From Chitinophaga fulva (GTDB taxonomy: Bacteria; Bacteroidota; Bacteroidia; Chitinophagales; Chitinophagaceae): a DNA stretch of 64,000 bases. The notes beneath the pieces are model-generated. The model saw only the letters and a list, made by a program, of their open reading frames with translations, did not search any database and had not been told where the DNA came from. This document shows positions 1 through 8,458 of the stretch, piece by piece (position 1 is the stretch's first letter; every line of letters begins with the position of its first letter). Location of the stretch: assembly GCF_012927205.1 (NCBI RefSeq), contig NZ_JABBGC010000002.1, positions 682,001 through 746,000 of the forward strand, given 5' to 3'. The position numbers were made by a program, and so were the translations under genes.

Positions 1-876
1 CTGCATGCCTTCCATGTAGCGATGGGCGTAGTTGCCGATGGTAAATCCCTGCATCAGGACACTGAACTTGATGAGCGTGGGCTGTATCCGGGGGCCCATG
101 GGCACGTCGGTACTGTTGTATAAGGCAATCTGTCCGCACACGGGGATGCGGGCGAAGAAGTTCAGGTGTTCCATCACGGCATCGGAAATATCGCCGCCCA
201 CATTGTCGAAGTAGATATCTACGCCGTTGGGACAGGCAGCAGCCACGGCCGTGCCCAGGTGGGTATTGCCCTTATAGTTGATGGCTGCATCGAAATTAAA
301 GTCACTGGTGAGCAACTTTACTTTTTCCTCACCCCCGGCGATACCTACCACACGGCATCCCTGTAATTTGGCTATCTGCCCGGCCACCAGTCCCACCGCG
401 CCGGCAGCACCAGAAATAACTACTGTTTCACCGGACTTGGGCTTGCCGATGTCCATCAGGCCAAAGTAGGCGGTCAGTCCGGGCATGCCCAATACGCCCA
501 GGTAATAGGTAGGCGGAATACTGCTGTCTATCTTGCGCAGGTGGTCACCGGAGAAAAGGATACCGGTGGCCCAGGGGAAGAAATTTTTACCGCCGCCGGG
601 CATTACCAGGTCGCCGGCAGAGAACCGGGCATCTTTGCTTTCCACTACGGTAGCCACGCCGCCGCTTTCTATCGGTTCCTGCACTTTGAAAGGGGGGATA
701 TAGGAACGGGCATCGTTCATGCGGCCGCGCATATAGGGATCTACGGAGAAATAAAGCGGTTGGAGCAATACTTCGCCCTCCGCAGGGGCGGGAAGTTCCA
801 CGCTCACCGTTTTAAAAGTATCGGGAGATGGCAGGCCTTCGGGCCGTTCGTTCAAAAGGATCTGTTGTATTTTCAT
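1..876 (-). CDS. NADP-dependent medium-chain oxidoreductase (CurA/LTB4-dehydrogenase-like), 3' truncated by window edge
   Basis: The minus strand is open from the ATG at 874-876 to the window edge, giving 292 codons that begin MKIQQILLNERPEG. The N-terminal motif SVDPYMRGRM, the nucleotide-binding segment SGAAGAVGLVAGQIAK and the late motif VLMQGFTIGNY are typical of zinc-independent MDR enzymes of the leukotriene B4 dehydrogenase/curcumin reductase type. These reduce activated double bonds with NADPH in the cytoplasm. Only a few dozen C-terminal residues should be missing. The gene is divergent from the metallopeptidase at 1022, with about 145 bp between them. The family call is firm; the substrate is unknown. 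Confidence 0.9.
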   Translation of the reverse strand, partial: MKIQQILLNERPEGLPSPDTFKTVSVELPAPAEGEVLLQPLYFSVDPYMRGRMNDARSYIPPFKVQEPIESGGVATVVESKDARFSAGDLVMPGGGKNFFPWATGILFSGDHLRKIDSSIPPTYYLGVLGMPGLTAYFGLMDIGKPKSGETVVISGAAGAVGLVAGQIAKLQGCRVVGIAGGEEKVKLLTSDFNFDAAINYKGNTHLGTAVAAACPNGVDIYFDNVGGDISDAVMEHLNFFARIPVCGQIALYNSTDVPMGPRIQPTLIKFSVLMQGFTIGNYAHRYMEGMQ

Positions 877-953
877 GAAAACCGGTTTACTGGTATATTT
901 TGTCTTAACGGGCAAAAACAACTTTTGTTTAATGATGTTTTTCAATATAAGTC

Positions 954-974
954 ACCTGATGGGAATTATCAGGT
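954..974. promoter_or_regulatory. inverted repeat in divergent promoter region
   Basis: ACCTGAT, a 7-bp spacer, then ATCAGGT lies between the divergent oxidoreductase and ypfJ genes, just upstream of a -7-like TATTTTAG at 982-989. It could be an operator or a short hairpin. No regulator is visible nearby, so this is a weak call. Confidence 0.3.
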
Positions 975-1021
975 AATAATGTATTTTAGGGCCGTAATTA
1001 ACCACTAAACCCTAACTGTCT

Positions 1022-1885
1022 ATGCGTTTGGATGATGAAAGATTAAGTGACAATGTCGAGAAGCGTTCCGGAGGCGGAAAGCGCACGTTGATTGGCGGCG
1101 GTATCGGCGGCATCATCGTTATTGTGCTGGCACTGTTGTTTAAACAAGACCCCAACCAGGTAAACCAGGTACTGCAACAGGTGCAGGGACCCGGTGGCAC
1201 CGAAAAAGTAGAGAAGCTGAGCAAAGAGAATGCTTCTGCTATTGAATTGTTTTCTTCCAAAGTTCTGGCCAGTACAGAAGATGTATGGACCGACGAATTT
1301 AAGCGGCTCCATATGCAATATGAGCGCCCTAAAATGGTCCTGTTCGAAGACGCCACCACATCCGGTTGCGGTTCCGCCGAATCAGCCATGGGCCCGTTCT
1401 ATTGCCCGGCCGACCGGATGGTGTACCTGGATGCCACTTTCTTTAAGGAACTGGAAGACCGCTTCGGGGTAAAAGGCGATTTTGCCAAAGCCTATGTGAT
1501 TGCACATGAAGTAGGCCATCACGTACAGAACCTGCTCGGTATCAGCCGCCAGGTACAGGCTGCACGGAGCAGGCTGAGCGAAGCGGAATACAATAAGCTC
1601 TCCGTGAAACTGGAGCTGCAGGCCGACTTTCTCGCGGGATTATGGGCAAACCATGCACAACAGATGCGCAAGATCCTCGAATCAGGGGACATTGAATCGG
1701 GCCTGAATGCAGCCAGCGCTGTAGGCGATGATAAATTACAGGAAGCTGCCACCGGCCGCGTGGTACCAGATGCCTTTACACATGGTACCTCTCAGCAAAG
1801 GATGTTCTGGTTCAAAAAAGGATACGATTCGGGTGATCTCTCGCAGGGTGATACCGGTATCGGATTGGGACAAGCAGGACGATAA
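1022..1885 (+). CDS. ypfJ: YpfJ-type neutral zinc metallopeptidase, membrane-anchored
   Basis: The 287-residue protein has a short basic cytoplasmic start and one glycine-rich membrane anchor at about residues 22-40. A periplasmic domain follows, with the zinc motif HEVGHH (H162, E163, H166). The order and length fit the putative neutral zinc metallopeptidase family (YpfJ/KPN_02809). The C-terminal part contains LQADFLAG, where the acidic residue is likely the third metal ligand, and ends in a glycine-rich tail. No physiological substrate is established for the family. A perfect inverted-repeat terminator follows directly. Confidence 0.9.
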   Translation: MRLDDERLSDNVEKRSGGGKRTLIGGGIGGIIVIVLALLFKQDPNQVNQVLQQVQGPGGTEKVEKLSKENASAIELFSSKVLASTEDVWTDEFKRLHMQYERPKMVLFEDATTSGCGSAESAMGPFYCPADRMVYLDATFFKELEDRFGVKGDFAKAYVIAHEVGHHVQNLLGISRQVQAARSRLSEAEYNKLSVKLELQADFLAGLWANHAQQMRKILESGDIESGLNAASAVGDDKLQEAATGRVVPDAFTHGTSQQRMFWFKKGYDSGDLSQGDTGIGLGQAGR

Positions 1886-1906
1886 TCCAAACATTATATA
1901 AAATAC

Positions 1907-1940
1907 AAAATAGCCCGGGACTTAAGTCCCGGGCTATTTT
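1907..1940. terminator. bidirectional terminator between ypfJ and pncB
   Basis: A perfect 34-bp palindrome (17-bp arms meeting at 1923/1924, core AGCCCGGGACTT) is flanked by A-rich sequence on the left and T-rich on the right. It lies between two convergent genes and should stop transcription from both. Confidence 0.85.
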
Positions 1941-1941
1941 G

Positions 1942-3108
1942 TTATAACTCCAGCATTTCTTTTGCCAGCGTGATCATGTGCTCATCGCCGGTGTATTTGC
2001 CTTTCTCATCCGATAGTTTGACTACCGGTGTCCAGCGGGGTGCATCTTCCGGCCGGGCTTCATACATTTTCACTACAATATTCAGCGGGGTAAGCCCTAC
2101 ATCATTGGTAAAGTTGGTGCCAATACCAAACGACATACCGATTTTCCCCCGGCAGTGGGCTGCTATGGTGGCTACTTTTTGGTAGTCGAGGCCATCAGAG
2201 AAAATAATGGTTTTGGAAAGCGGGTTGATGCCTTTTCCCTGGTAATGATGAATGGTATCGTCCGCAAACTGAAGCGGGTCGCCGCTGTCATGGCGGACAC
2301 CGTCAAACAGTTTCGCGAATTTTTTATCGAACTGTTCAAAGAAAACGGGTGTGGTGTAAGTATCAGAAAGCGCGATGCCGAGATCTCCGCGATACACCTG
2401 TACCCAGTGTTCCAGCCCCAGCATATTGGCCATTTTAAAACCATATTTGGCCGCATGGAACATGAACCATTCATGGGCGTGGGTACCCACCGGTTTTACG
2501 CCATTGCGCATGGCCAGGTGTACATTGCTGGTGCCGATAAAGGTATTTTCGCCATACTGGCGAAGCGTTTGCACCACCAGTTTCTGTACCGCCAGGGAAT
2601 GGCGCCGCCGGGTACCGAAGTCGGCGATGGTAATGTTCAGGTCTTTATACCGCTCAATTTTAGTGCGGGTGATCTCAATGACTTCCTCATCCGGTACGCG
2701 TTGCTGGCCGGTAGCTTCGTAATACAGCTCGCAGATCAGTGACATGAGCGGCACCTCCCAGAGGATGGTACGGTACCAGTATCCATCAGCATGTACCTCC
2801 AGCTGGTCGCCCTGCTGGGCGATATGTATTTCCGCGGGGTTGTACCGGTAGCCTTGCAGAAAATCCAGGTAGGTAGGGTCCAGGTATGGACAGGTGACAG
2901 CGAGGAAGTCTTTTTCCTCCTGGCTGAGTTGCAGATATTGCATGTCATCTATCGCTAGCCGCAATAGTTTGTCGAAGCCCGGGGGGAAGGAATGTTTGCC
3001 ACGATTAATGAATTTATAACGGGCACGGGCCTTCGGAAACAGTTTAATCACGCAGTGCTGCATGGTGAACTTGTAGAAATCATTGTCCAAGATGGAATTC
3101 AGCTTCAT
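1942..3108 (-). CDS. pncB: nicotinate phosphoribosyltransferase
   Basis: The 388-residue protein starts at the ATG 3106-3108 (MKLNSILDNDFYKFTMQ). An upstream in-frame TTG at 3130 is less likely, because the conserved family N-terminus begins at the ATG. LDNDFYKFTMQ, IGTSNVHLAM and the GTHAHEW segment with the catalytic histidine are hallmarks of PncB. The enzyme joins nicotinate and PRPP to make nicotinate mononucleotide, the entry step of the Preiss-Handler NAD salvage route. Length is normal for the short bacterial form. It is transcribed divergently from the small gene at 3174. Confidence 0.96.
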   Translation of the reverse strand: MKLNSILDNDFYKFTMQHCVIKLFPKARARYKFINRGKHSFPPGFDKLLRLAIDDMQYLQLSQEEKDFLAVTCPYLDPTYLDFLQGYRYNPAEIHIAQQGDQLEVHADGYWYRTILWEVPLMSLICELYYEATGQQRVPDEEVIEITRTKIERYKDLNITIADFGTRRRHSLAVQKLVVQTLRQYGENTFIGTSNVHLAMRNGVKPVGTHAHEWFMFHAAKYGFKMANMLGLEHWVQVYRGDLGIALSDTYTTPVFFEQFDKKFAKLFDGVRHDSGDPLQFADDTIHHYQGKGINPLSKTIIFSDGLDYQKVATIAAHCRGKIGMSFGIGTNFTNDVGLTPLNIVVKMYEARPEDAPRWTPVVKLSDEKGKYTGDEHMITLAKEMLEL

Positions 3109-3140
3109 AAGAATCTGCGTTTTATATGACAATTATACCA

Positions 3141-3148
3141 TATTTTTG
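3141..3148 (+). promoter_or_regulatory. Bacteroidota -7 element (TATTTTTG)
   Basis: TATTTTTG matches the TAnnTTTG -7 consensus and lies 26 bp before the ATG at 3174. A T-rich stretch upstream could supply a poor -33 box. Confidence 0.5.
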
Positions 3149-3173
3149 CGGTCATAATCATATCTCGTTAATA

Positions 3174-3569
3174 ATGAAACAGATTAAAGTAAAGTTTGCA
3201 CTTAACCCGCAAGAAACCGTTTTGTTCAAAGTAGACGGTTCGTACCTCAAAAGCAAATGGCAGGCAAAACCAGGAGCCCTGTGCCTGACCAACGAAAGAA
3301 TCGTTGTAGAAGGCAAACCGATGACAGCATTCATACTGTTTGGCGTTATCGGCTGGTTGTTGGCCCGGAAAAAGGTTATCAAAGAATTTCCGTTGTCGGA
3401 CATCACCAACTTCAGCAGAGGCAAACAGGGCTTCAATAAGAAAGTGGCGGTGTTTGAGCTGCTGGACGGGTCTACCGTACGTATGGCCGTCACCGGTAAA
3501 TGGGAAGTGTTTGAAGCGGCTTACCAGAAGGCGATGATGGACGTAAAGCCTTTGTTCTCCGTCAACTAG
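3174..3569 (+). CDS. small PH/GRAM-like hypothetical protein
   Basis: The 131-residue reading frame starts at ATG 3174 (MKQIKVKFALNPQE), shortly after a TATTTTTG -7 element. An upstream in-frame start at 3126 overlaps the promoter and is unlikely. The sequence alternates short beta-strand-like stretches (GALCLTNERIVVEG, FPLSDITNFSRG, VAVFELLDGSTVRMAVTG). That is the usual pattern of bacterial PH-like or GRAM-like domains, with one hydrophobic stretch around TAFILFGVIGWLLA. There is no signal peptide or catalytic motif. The fold is inferred from pattern only and the role is unknown. Confidence 0.75.
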   Translation: MKQIKVKFALNPQETVLFKVDGSYLKSKWQAKPGALCLTNERIVVEGKPMTAFILFGVIGWLLARKKVIKEFPLSDITNFSRGKQGFNKKVAVFELLDGSTVRMAVTGKWEVFEAAYQKAMMDVKPLFSVN

Positions 3570-3570
3570 T

Positions 3571-3885
3571 TTACAGTTTAGTACCACAATATTTGCAGTA
3601 GTCCGCATTCGCATTGTGTCCTTCACGCATGCAATGCGGACATATTCTGTGGTCCACATCATCCTTGTCTTTCAGCCGGCTCATCTCCACGGTCACAATC
3701 CCTGTCGGCACGGCAATAATCGCATAACCCATAATCATGATCAGCGCAGAGAATGCCTGTCCCAGCGGCGTAATCGGAGCGATATCACCGTACCCCACGG
3801 TGGTGAGTACTTAGAGAAAAGTATACCCGTTGGCGTTAGCCGTGGAGAAAATGACGGCAGGCGCGTGTGAGTCGTTTCCAATAGT
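3571..3885 (-). pseudogene. potassium-channel remnant (pore, last helix and zinc-ribbon tail only)
   Basis: The last 75 codons (from 3798 down) read VGYGDIAPITPLGQAFSA, then the hydrophobic helix IMIMGYAIIAVPTGIVTVEM and a tail with two CxxC pairs (CPHCMREG, CKYCG). This is exactly the C-terminus of Bacteroidota six-helix ion-transport proteins. Upstream, in the same frame, comes LTT and then an in-frame TAA at about 3811-3813. Beyond it the residues ANANGYTF resemble the pre-pore loop, but the pore-helix segment (usually SIYWAI) is missing. Helices S1-S5 are absent, and the next gene begins at 3903. I read it as a decayed, internally deleted gene that cannot make a channel. A short expressed fragment starting from the GTG at 3796-3798 is possible but unlikely. 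Confidence 0.75.
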
Positions 3886-3902
3886 TCCTTATCTTAGCTG
3901 TT

Positions 3903-4343
3903 ATGCTTACAGAAATATTAATCAATTTATTTGAGCGGGACCTGAGCCGCCTGGAAGATGAAATCGCCGCCTATGACACCGAAGAAGCCATCTGGCGTGT
4001 GCAGGAGGGTATCAAAAACTCTGCCGGTAACCTGTGCCTGCACCTGTGCGGTAACCTGCAACACTTTATTGGCGCTGTATTGGGCCAAAGCGGTTACGTC
4101 AGGAACAGGGAGCGTGAGTTTGCCGATAAAAATGTGCCGCGGCAGGAACTGCTGGCACTCGTGGGTGTTACCCGTCGTGTAGTGCTCACCGTTATAGTGG
4201 GCCTTACCCCGGAAACGCTGGCTAAAACTTATCCCGAGCGGGTGTTGGGAGAAATGACCACCAATCATTTCCTGGTGCACCTGTATGGGCATCTGAATTA
4301 TCACCTGGGACAGATCAACTATCATCGCCGGTTAACCCAATAG
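3903..4343 (+). CDS. DinB-family protein (DUF1572-like)
   Basis: The 146-residue protein has the four-helix DinB layout. It starts with a helix containing LFERDLSRLEDEIAAY, then NLCLHLCGNLQHFIGAVLG with the first conserved histidines, and ends LVHLYGHLNYHLGQINYHRR, giving a possible metal-binding histidine cluster. DinB-like proteins include thiol-dependent transferases, but most bacterial members have no assigned reaction. The stop codon lies 3 bp before the next start, so it is probably co-transcribed with the PAP2 gene. Confidence 0.82.
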   Translation: MLTEILINLFERDLSRLEDEIAAYDTEEAIWRVQEGIKNSAGNLCLHLCGNLQHFIGAVLGQSGYVRNREREFADKNVPRQELLALVGVTRRVVLTVIVGLTPETLAKTYPERVLGEMTTNHFLVHLYGHLNYHLGQINYHRRLTQ

Positions 4344-4346
4344 TGT

Positions 4347-4988
4347 ATGCAACAGCCAACATTCGCGCAGCGGCTGCTGCAGGTGTACCAGCAGCTGAAG
4401 ATGCTGATATGGCCATTTATCGGGCTGGTGACCATTGTGCTGATTTTCCGCAGTATTTACAGCCGGGAGGAGGTTTATTTTTATATAAACCGTTTGCATA
4501 CCAGTTGGGGCGACTGGCTGTTTCCCCGTGTCACTGAACTGGGAAGCACGGCCGCTTGTGTGGTGCTGACAGTACTGTTGTTTTATTTCAACAAACGACA
4601 GGGCGTTGTGCTGGCAGCGGCCTACCTGTCTAATTCCATGGTCAATTTTGCGCTGAAGTTTATGGTCGCTTTTCCCCGGCCACGCCGTTTTTTCGCAGAG
4701 CGGCTGCATGATATCTATTTTGTGCCAGGGGTAGAGGTACTGGATAATTTCAGGAGTTTCCCTTCCGGGCACAGTGTATGTGCATTTACAGCGGCCACTG
4801 TACTTTCCTATTATGTCAAAAATAAATACTGGTCGTTGGTATTTCTGCTGCTGGCAGCCATAGTTGCGTATTCCAGGATGTATATGAGCCAGCATTTTCT
4901 CGAAGATGTTACGGCCGGTGCTACAGAAGGGGTGTTGTTGACCATGTTATGGATTACCCTGATAAAAGATAAAGCCCCTGCTAATTGA
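4347..4988 (+). CDS. PAP2-family membrane phosphatase
   Basis: The 213-residue protein has about five or six membrane helices and the three PAP2 motifs: KFMVAFPRPRR (KxxxxxxRP), FPSGHS (PSGH) and SRMYMSQHFLEDVTAG (SRxxxxxHxxxD). These form the phosphatase site of lipid-phosphate phosphatases such as undecaprenyl-diphosphate or phosphatidate phosphatases. It starts 3 bp after the DinB stop. The substrate cannot be told from sequence. A second, unrelated-looking PAP2 protein is encoded at 5896-6705. Confidence 0.92.
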   Translation: MQQPTFAQRLLQVYQQLKMLIWPFIGLVTIVLIFRSIYSREEVYFYINRLHTSWGDWLFPRVTELGSTAACVVLTVLLFYFNKRQGVVLAAAYLSNSMVNFALKFMVAFPRPRRFFAERLHDIYFVPGVEVLDNFRSFPSGHSVCAFTAATVLSYYVKNKYWSLVFLLLAAIVAYSRMYMSQHFLEDVTAGATEGVLLTMLWITLIKDKAPAN

Positions 4989-4989
4989 C

Positions 4990-5496
4990 TTAGGTTTCCT
5001 GTAGCAGTATCTGGTAAAGCAGGCCTGGTTTCAGTTCTGCCGTGTCTATTCCGCCTACGTGTGGCGAAGGGGGAGGTGTATGCCTGTAATACTGGGGAGC
5101 GGGCGTATAACGTGCCCAGATGATTTCGTGCCCGATATAAATGGAGGTGCTGCCTTCCTGCACATGATCGGTGTGTCCGAGCTGTCTTTCATCGCCGGGT
5201 GCTATATTTTCGATGATGCGTATGCTGCTGGTAGTGCCGATGGGCGTACGTACGATCTGCCGGGTGGCTACTGTCACGAAACGATGGGAAGACATGTTGC
5301 GGACATTGCGCAGATACCTGGAGATGGTAAAGGCACTGTTGGAAATACCCGTGATGGTCACATCAGCGATGGCATCGTCACCTTCCGGCGGTGCAGGCGA
5401 CGCAGGTACAACGGGCGTGGCGAAGTTGCCGACCAGGTAGACAGCGTATGCTACAACACAGATCATGATAAAATAAAGGGTCAGTACAATGTACAT
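4990..5496 (-). CDS. hypothetical protein with one N-terminal membrane segment
   Basis: The 168-residue protein begins with a hydrophobic helix (residues 1-25, VLTLYFIMICVVAYAVYLVG), then a Pro/Ala-rich linker and a likely beta-rich extracytoplasmic domain. The visible segments (VTITGISNSAFTISRYL, HRFVTVATRQIV) match no family I recognise. It converges on the PAP2 gene with a single base between stop codons. Codon use and the hydrophobic start support it being real, but I cannot assign a function. Confidence 0.65.
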   Translation of the reverse strand: MYIVLTLYFIMICVVAYAVYLVGNFATPVVPASPAPPEGDDAIADVTITGISNSAFTISRYLRNVRNMSSHRFVTVATRQIVRTPIGTTSSIRIIENIAPGDERQLGHTDHVQEGSTSIYIGHEIIWARYTPAPQYYRHTPPPSPHVGGIDTAELKPGLLYQILLQET

Positions 5497-5895
5497 AAGA
5501 GGGTTAAGGTTAAGTCGTACTGACCAAATATACTACGACTTGATTCTCCAAATGTAAATCTGATGTTAACGTGGTGTTATTCGGATAATATTATTTTCAG
5601 TATAACAGATGCAGAATTAACATCACTGCTTTTTTGCGGGGATTAACAATTGACTCACAAAAAAAACAGAAAGAAACCCCCAATTTTGCCTGACGTTTTT
5701 TTAGGGTGTTTGTAACCTTGTGCTGTCTTTAGTTTTAGTAAGTGTCTGTATTACCCCTATTTTTATGAATATTTGGTTGTTACCGCTTCCGCACAAACGG
5801 CAGTCGTGCTATATGCGTGCAGGTAATAAGCGCATGCCGGGAGAGTATCGCTATTGCTGGCGTTCAGCCTGTATAGCCATGAATGGCTATGGGGG
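5497..5895. other. intergenic region, no confident gene
   Basis: About 400 bp of AT-rich DNA. TTTG near 5710 followed about 18 bp later by TAGTTTTA resembles a weak plus-strand promoter, and a 44-codon reading frame (5765-5899, MNIWLLPLPHKRQ) lies downstream. Nothing shows that it is translated. A short 8-bp hairpin (ATAGCCAT/ATGGCTAT, about 5873-5890) sits just past the end of the minus-strand PAP2 gene. Confidence 0.4.
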
Positions 5896-6705
5896 TTAAC
5901 GGCCAAAGAAAGCGATGCTCAGCCCGGCGCTGTGCCATTGAGCGTTGTAGTAAGGTAAAATAACCGTAGATGCGTGCCTGTTAGTATCCCTGAAGAGTTT
6001 GCGTTGTATCCACGGATACACCCAATACGCTGCTTTGGTACTGAGGATACCGAAGCCAGCGCCGGCCACCACATCACTGAACCAATGTTTATTATTGTAC
6101 ATTCTTAAGGCGCCTGTTGCCGTAGCGGCAGCATAACCGGCTATGCCGTACCAGGGAGAAACATCCTTGTATTCCTGCCGCAGAAATTCTGCCGTAGCAA
6201 AAGCTGTCGCCGTATGACCGGAAGGGAAAGAGAGATTGTCGCTGCCATCAGGGCGGGTTTCATGGGACGTGTGTTTTACCAGTTCTACAGAACCGGCGGT
6301 GAACACGGCGGAAATACCCAGGATGATGGTGCGGTCACGGAAATTGTGTTTGCCATGTATGCCGGCAGCATTGAGCACATAAACGGCTGCTGCGGGCGCA
6401 AACTGCAGGTAGCTGTCCACACAGGTATGAAATCCTGCATGGTCTTCCTGTATTTCTTTATTGGTACTATGATTAAGATCGGAGAGCGGATGCCATTGTA
6501 ATGCTGCCACACCATACCCGATCATCACTATCGGAACAACCAGTCCAGTGGCCGTGGTGCGGAAAGCCGGCGCCGGTGAAGGTTTTATCTCCAGGTGAAA
6601 AGAATCTTTAACAGCGGTAGCGAGGGTATCGGTTTGTAACTGGGCCTTTACAGGGCTGGTCATGGCGCCCAGGGCCAGGCCAGTGGAAAGTATCATCTTT
6701 TTCAT
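5896..6705 (-). CDS. secreted PAP2-family phosphatase
   Basis: The 269-residue protein has a cleavable signal peptide (MKKMILSTGLALGAMTSPVKAQ). The PAP2 core contains SFPSGHTATAFATAEFLRQE and MYNNKHWFSDVVAGAGFG, the latter carrying the catalytic His and Asp of the third motif. It differs from the neighbour at 4347 in having a signal peptide and fewer membrane helices. This resembles periplasmic acid phosphatase or lipid A phosphatase-like members of the Bacteroidota. Substrate is unknown; family membership is clear. Confidence 0.88.
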   Translation of the reverse strand: MKKMILSTGLALGAMTSPVKAQLQTDTLATAVKDSFHLEIKPSPAPAFRTTATGLVVPIVMIGYGVAALQWHPLSDLNHSTNKEIQEDHAGFHTCVDSYLQFAPAAAVYVLNAAGIHGKHNFRDRTIILGISAVFTAGSVELVKHTSHETRPDGSDNLSFPSGHTATAFATAEFLRQEYKDVSPWYGIAGYAAATATGALRMYNNKHWFSDVVAGAGFGILSTKAAYWVYPWIQRKLFRDTNRHASTVILPYYNAQWHSAGLSIAFFGR

Positions 6706-6758
6706 GCATCACTCCTTGACCTACCAAAAGTAAAAGCCAATTCTGGAGGAATTCTGTA

Positions 6759-7277
6759 CTACTCGCCTCCACGATCGGTTGTTTTGGACAGGATCATCTC
6801 CGCAGTCTGTTTCGTATAACGGTTATGGAAAATAAAGGTGATCAATAGTCCCAGCACACAGCCGGCCAGTACAGAAAGGACCCTTCCTACGGCGGTATCC
6901 CACAAATGTGCGCCCGCTTCATGGGTCATTACAATGATGGTGGCTGCCAGCGCGGTGCGGGTAGCGGTTTCCAGGTTAAAAAGGTTACACAGCACCACCG
7001 TCACGCATACGGCTACACTCATGGTTATCAGCAGGTTGGGATGAAACAACAGCAGCAAAAATCCCGATATCGCTCCAATCACATTGGCCTTGATGCGTGT
7101 AACCGCCAGGGTGACAGCGTCCGAACCGTCAGGAGATAATACCAGCATCACTGAGATCAGCACCCAGACAACATCCGGATAATCGAGCAACCAGGACAGG
7201 AACAAGACCACCAGCACACCACTTATACATTTGGCGGCATAGATCAATATCCTTTGTATACGTGTTCTATTCATCAT
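6759..7277 (-). CDS. FUSC-family inner-membrane protein
   Basis: This 172-residue protein is almost entirely hydrophobic, with about five or six helices. DVVWVLISVMLVLSPDGSDA and the conserved R-x-K-A-N-V-I-G-A stretch are typical of the FUSC (fusaric acid/aromatic acid exporter-like) membrane module. Here only one membrane module is present, without the long cytoplasmic domain of AaeB-type exporters. The short form is common in Bacteroidota. The transported compound is unknown. It is transcribed away from the lipoprotein gene at 7383. Confidence 0.8.
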   Translation of the reverse strand: MMNRTRIQRILIYAAKCISGVLVVLFLSWLLDYPDVVWVLISVMLVLSPDGSDAVTLAVTRIKANVIGAISGFLLLLFHPNLLITMSVAVCVTVVLCNLFNLETATRTALAATIIVMTHEAGAHLWDTAVGRVLSVLAGCVLGLLITFIFHNRYTKQTAEMILSKTTDRGGE

Positions 7278-7346
7278 TTCGCAATGTTATGATTTTTGTT
7301 ACATATACCGTTAAACATATATGTAGGGGATTGAAATTAGATTCCC

Positions 7347-7354
7347 TACCTTTG
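7347..7354 (+). promoter_or_regulatory. Bacteroidota -7 element (TACCTTTG)
   Basis: TACCTTTG matches TAnnTTTG and lies 28 bp before the ATG of the PCMD lipoprotein. No good TTTG -33 box is seen at the usual distance. Confidence 0.45.
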
Positions 7355-7382
7355 CCGCTATTTCGTTAACCAATTGATAACC

Positions 7383-8441
7383 ATGAAACTGCGGAAACTA
7401 TGCTACGTCGCGGCGCTCGCCGGGTCATTGCAAGCCTGTATCAAGGATGCACCGATGAACCCCGAGGCCGACATTGAAACATTCTCCATCGACAAGAGCC
7501 AGCTGACAAGCGATGTATTTATTGACCAGGCCAATAGCACCATCAGGCTTTACCTGACGCCTGAAGCCTACGCGACAGGGATTGCCCCTAAACTAAGCCT
7601 GTCCACCGGAGCCACCGTTACACCGGCATCCGGGGACTCCATTCATTTTGATACCGGGTTACGCCAGTATGTGGTGACTTCTGCCAATGGTCTGAATAAA
7701 AAGACCTATAAAGTGGAAGTTGTCAACGTAGGCTACTGGAAATGGGACTTTGAAAAATGGATGATCAACGACGATTTCAAATACCAATATCCAATCGATG
7801 AGGACAGTGCCGTTACCTGGTCTTCCGGTAACCCTGGCATCGCCTATTCCGGAGTAGATGAAGACCCGATGGCATATCCGCTTCGCGCCACTACCGACGC
7901 CTACCATGGCAAATATGCAGCAGAGATGGTGACGCGTGAAGGTACGGTGCTTTCCGGTTGGGTAGGCATCAAATTGTTTGCAGGATCTATGTTCCTGGGT
8001 GTGTTCAATATTGAGAACGCATTTGCCAAACCGCTGGAGGCTACAGAGTTCGGACAGCCCTATAAAGGACAACCGCTCCGTTTCACCGGTTACTACAAAT
8101 ACAAGCCGGGAGCCCAATACCAGGACAAAGCCGGTACTATTGTCCCTGGTATGATTGATTCCTGCGCTGTTTACGCGGTATTGTACACCGGTACTACCCG
8201 CCTTAATGCTACCAACATCCATAATTCCGACCGGATTGTGGGTACAGCCTACCTGCCAGACGGTTCCGCCAGGGAAAACTGGACCCGCTTCGACATTCCC
8301 TTTATGATGAAGCGAAAAGTTGACGGCAATGAGAAATTGATGATGGCCATCGTAGCATCTTCCAGTAAAGACGGCGACAACTACAAAGGCGCTATCGGTA
8401 GCCGCCTGGTACTTGACAGCCTCGAAATCGTTCACGAATAA
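7383..8441 (+). CDS. PCMD-domain surface lipoprotein
   Basis: The 352-residue protein starts at ATG 7383; an in-frame TTG at 7374 precedes it. The signal peptide ends in the lipobox LQAC, so it is a lipoprotein. Residues about 30-120 resemble an Ig-like DUF domain. The remainder, with WDFEKW near its start and a C-terminal beta-rich domain, fits the PCMD (putative carbohydrate metabolism) family known from Bacteroidota outer-membrane lipoproteins. It precedes an outer-membrane barrel gene by 17 bp, so the two probably form an operon. The biochemical role is unknown. Confidence 0.75.
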   Translation: MKLRKLCYVAALAGSLQACIKDAPMNPEADIETFSIDKSQLTSDVFIDQANSTIRLYLTPEAYATGIAPKLSLSTGATVTPASGDSIHFDTGLRQYVVTSANGLNKKTYKVEVVNVGYWKWDFEKWMINDDFKYQYPIDEDSAVTWSSGNPGIAYSGVDEDPMAYPLRATTDAYHGKYAAEMVTREGTVLSGWVGIKLFAGSMFLGVFNIENAFAKPLEATEFGQPYKGQPLRFTGYYKYKPGAQYQDKAGTIVPGMIDSCAVYAVLYTGTTRLNATNIHNSDRIVGTAYLPDGSARENWTRFDIPFMMKRKVDGNEKLMMAIVASSSKDGDNYKGAIGSRLVLDSLEIVHE

Positions 8442-8458
8442 AGACCCGTAATCAACCC

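Noticed and set aside
541..1008. Plus-strand reading frame of 155 codons antisense to the first oxidoreductase.
   Set aside because: It is a shadow of the minus-strand gene and has no family signature.
5765..5899. 44-codon plus-strand frame.
   Set aside because: Too short, no family, weak promoter, overlaps another gene's end; listed only as a low-interest observation.
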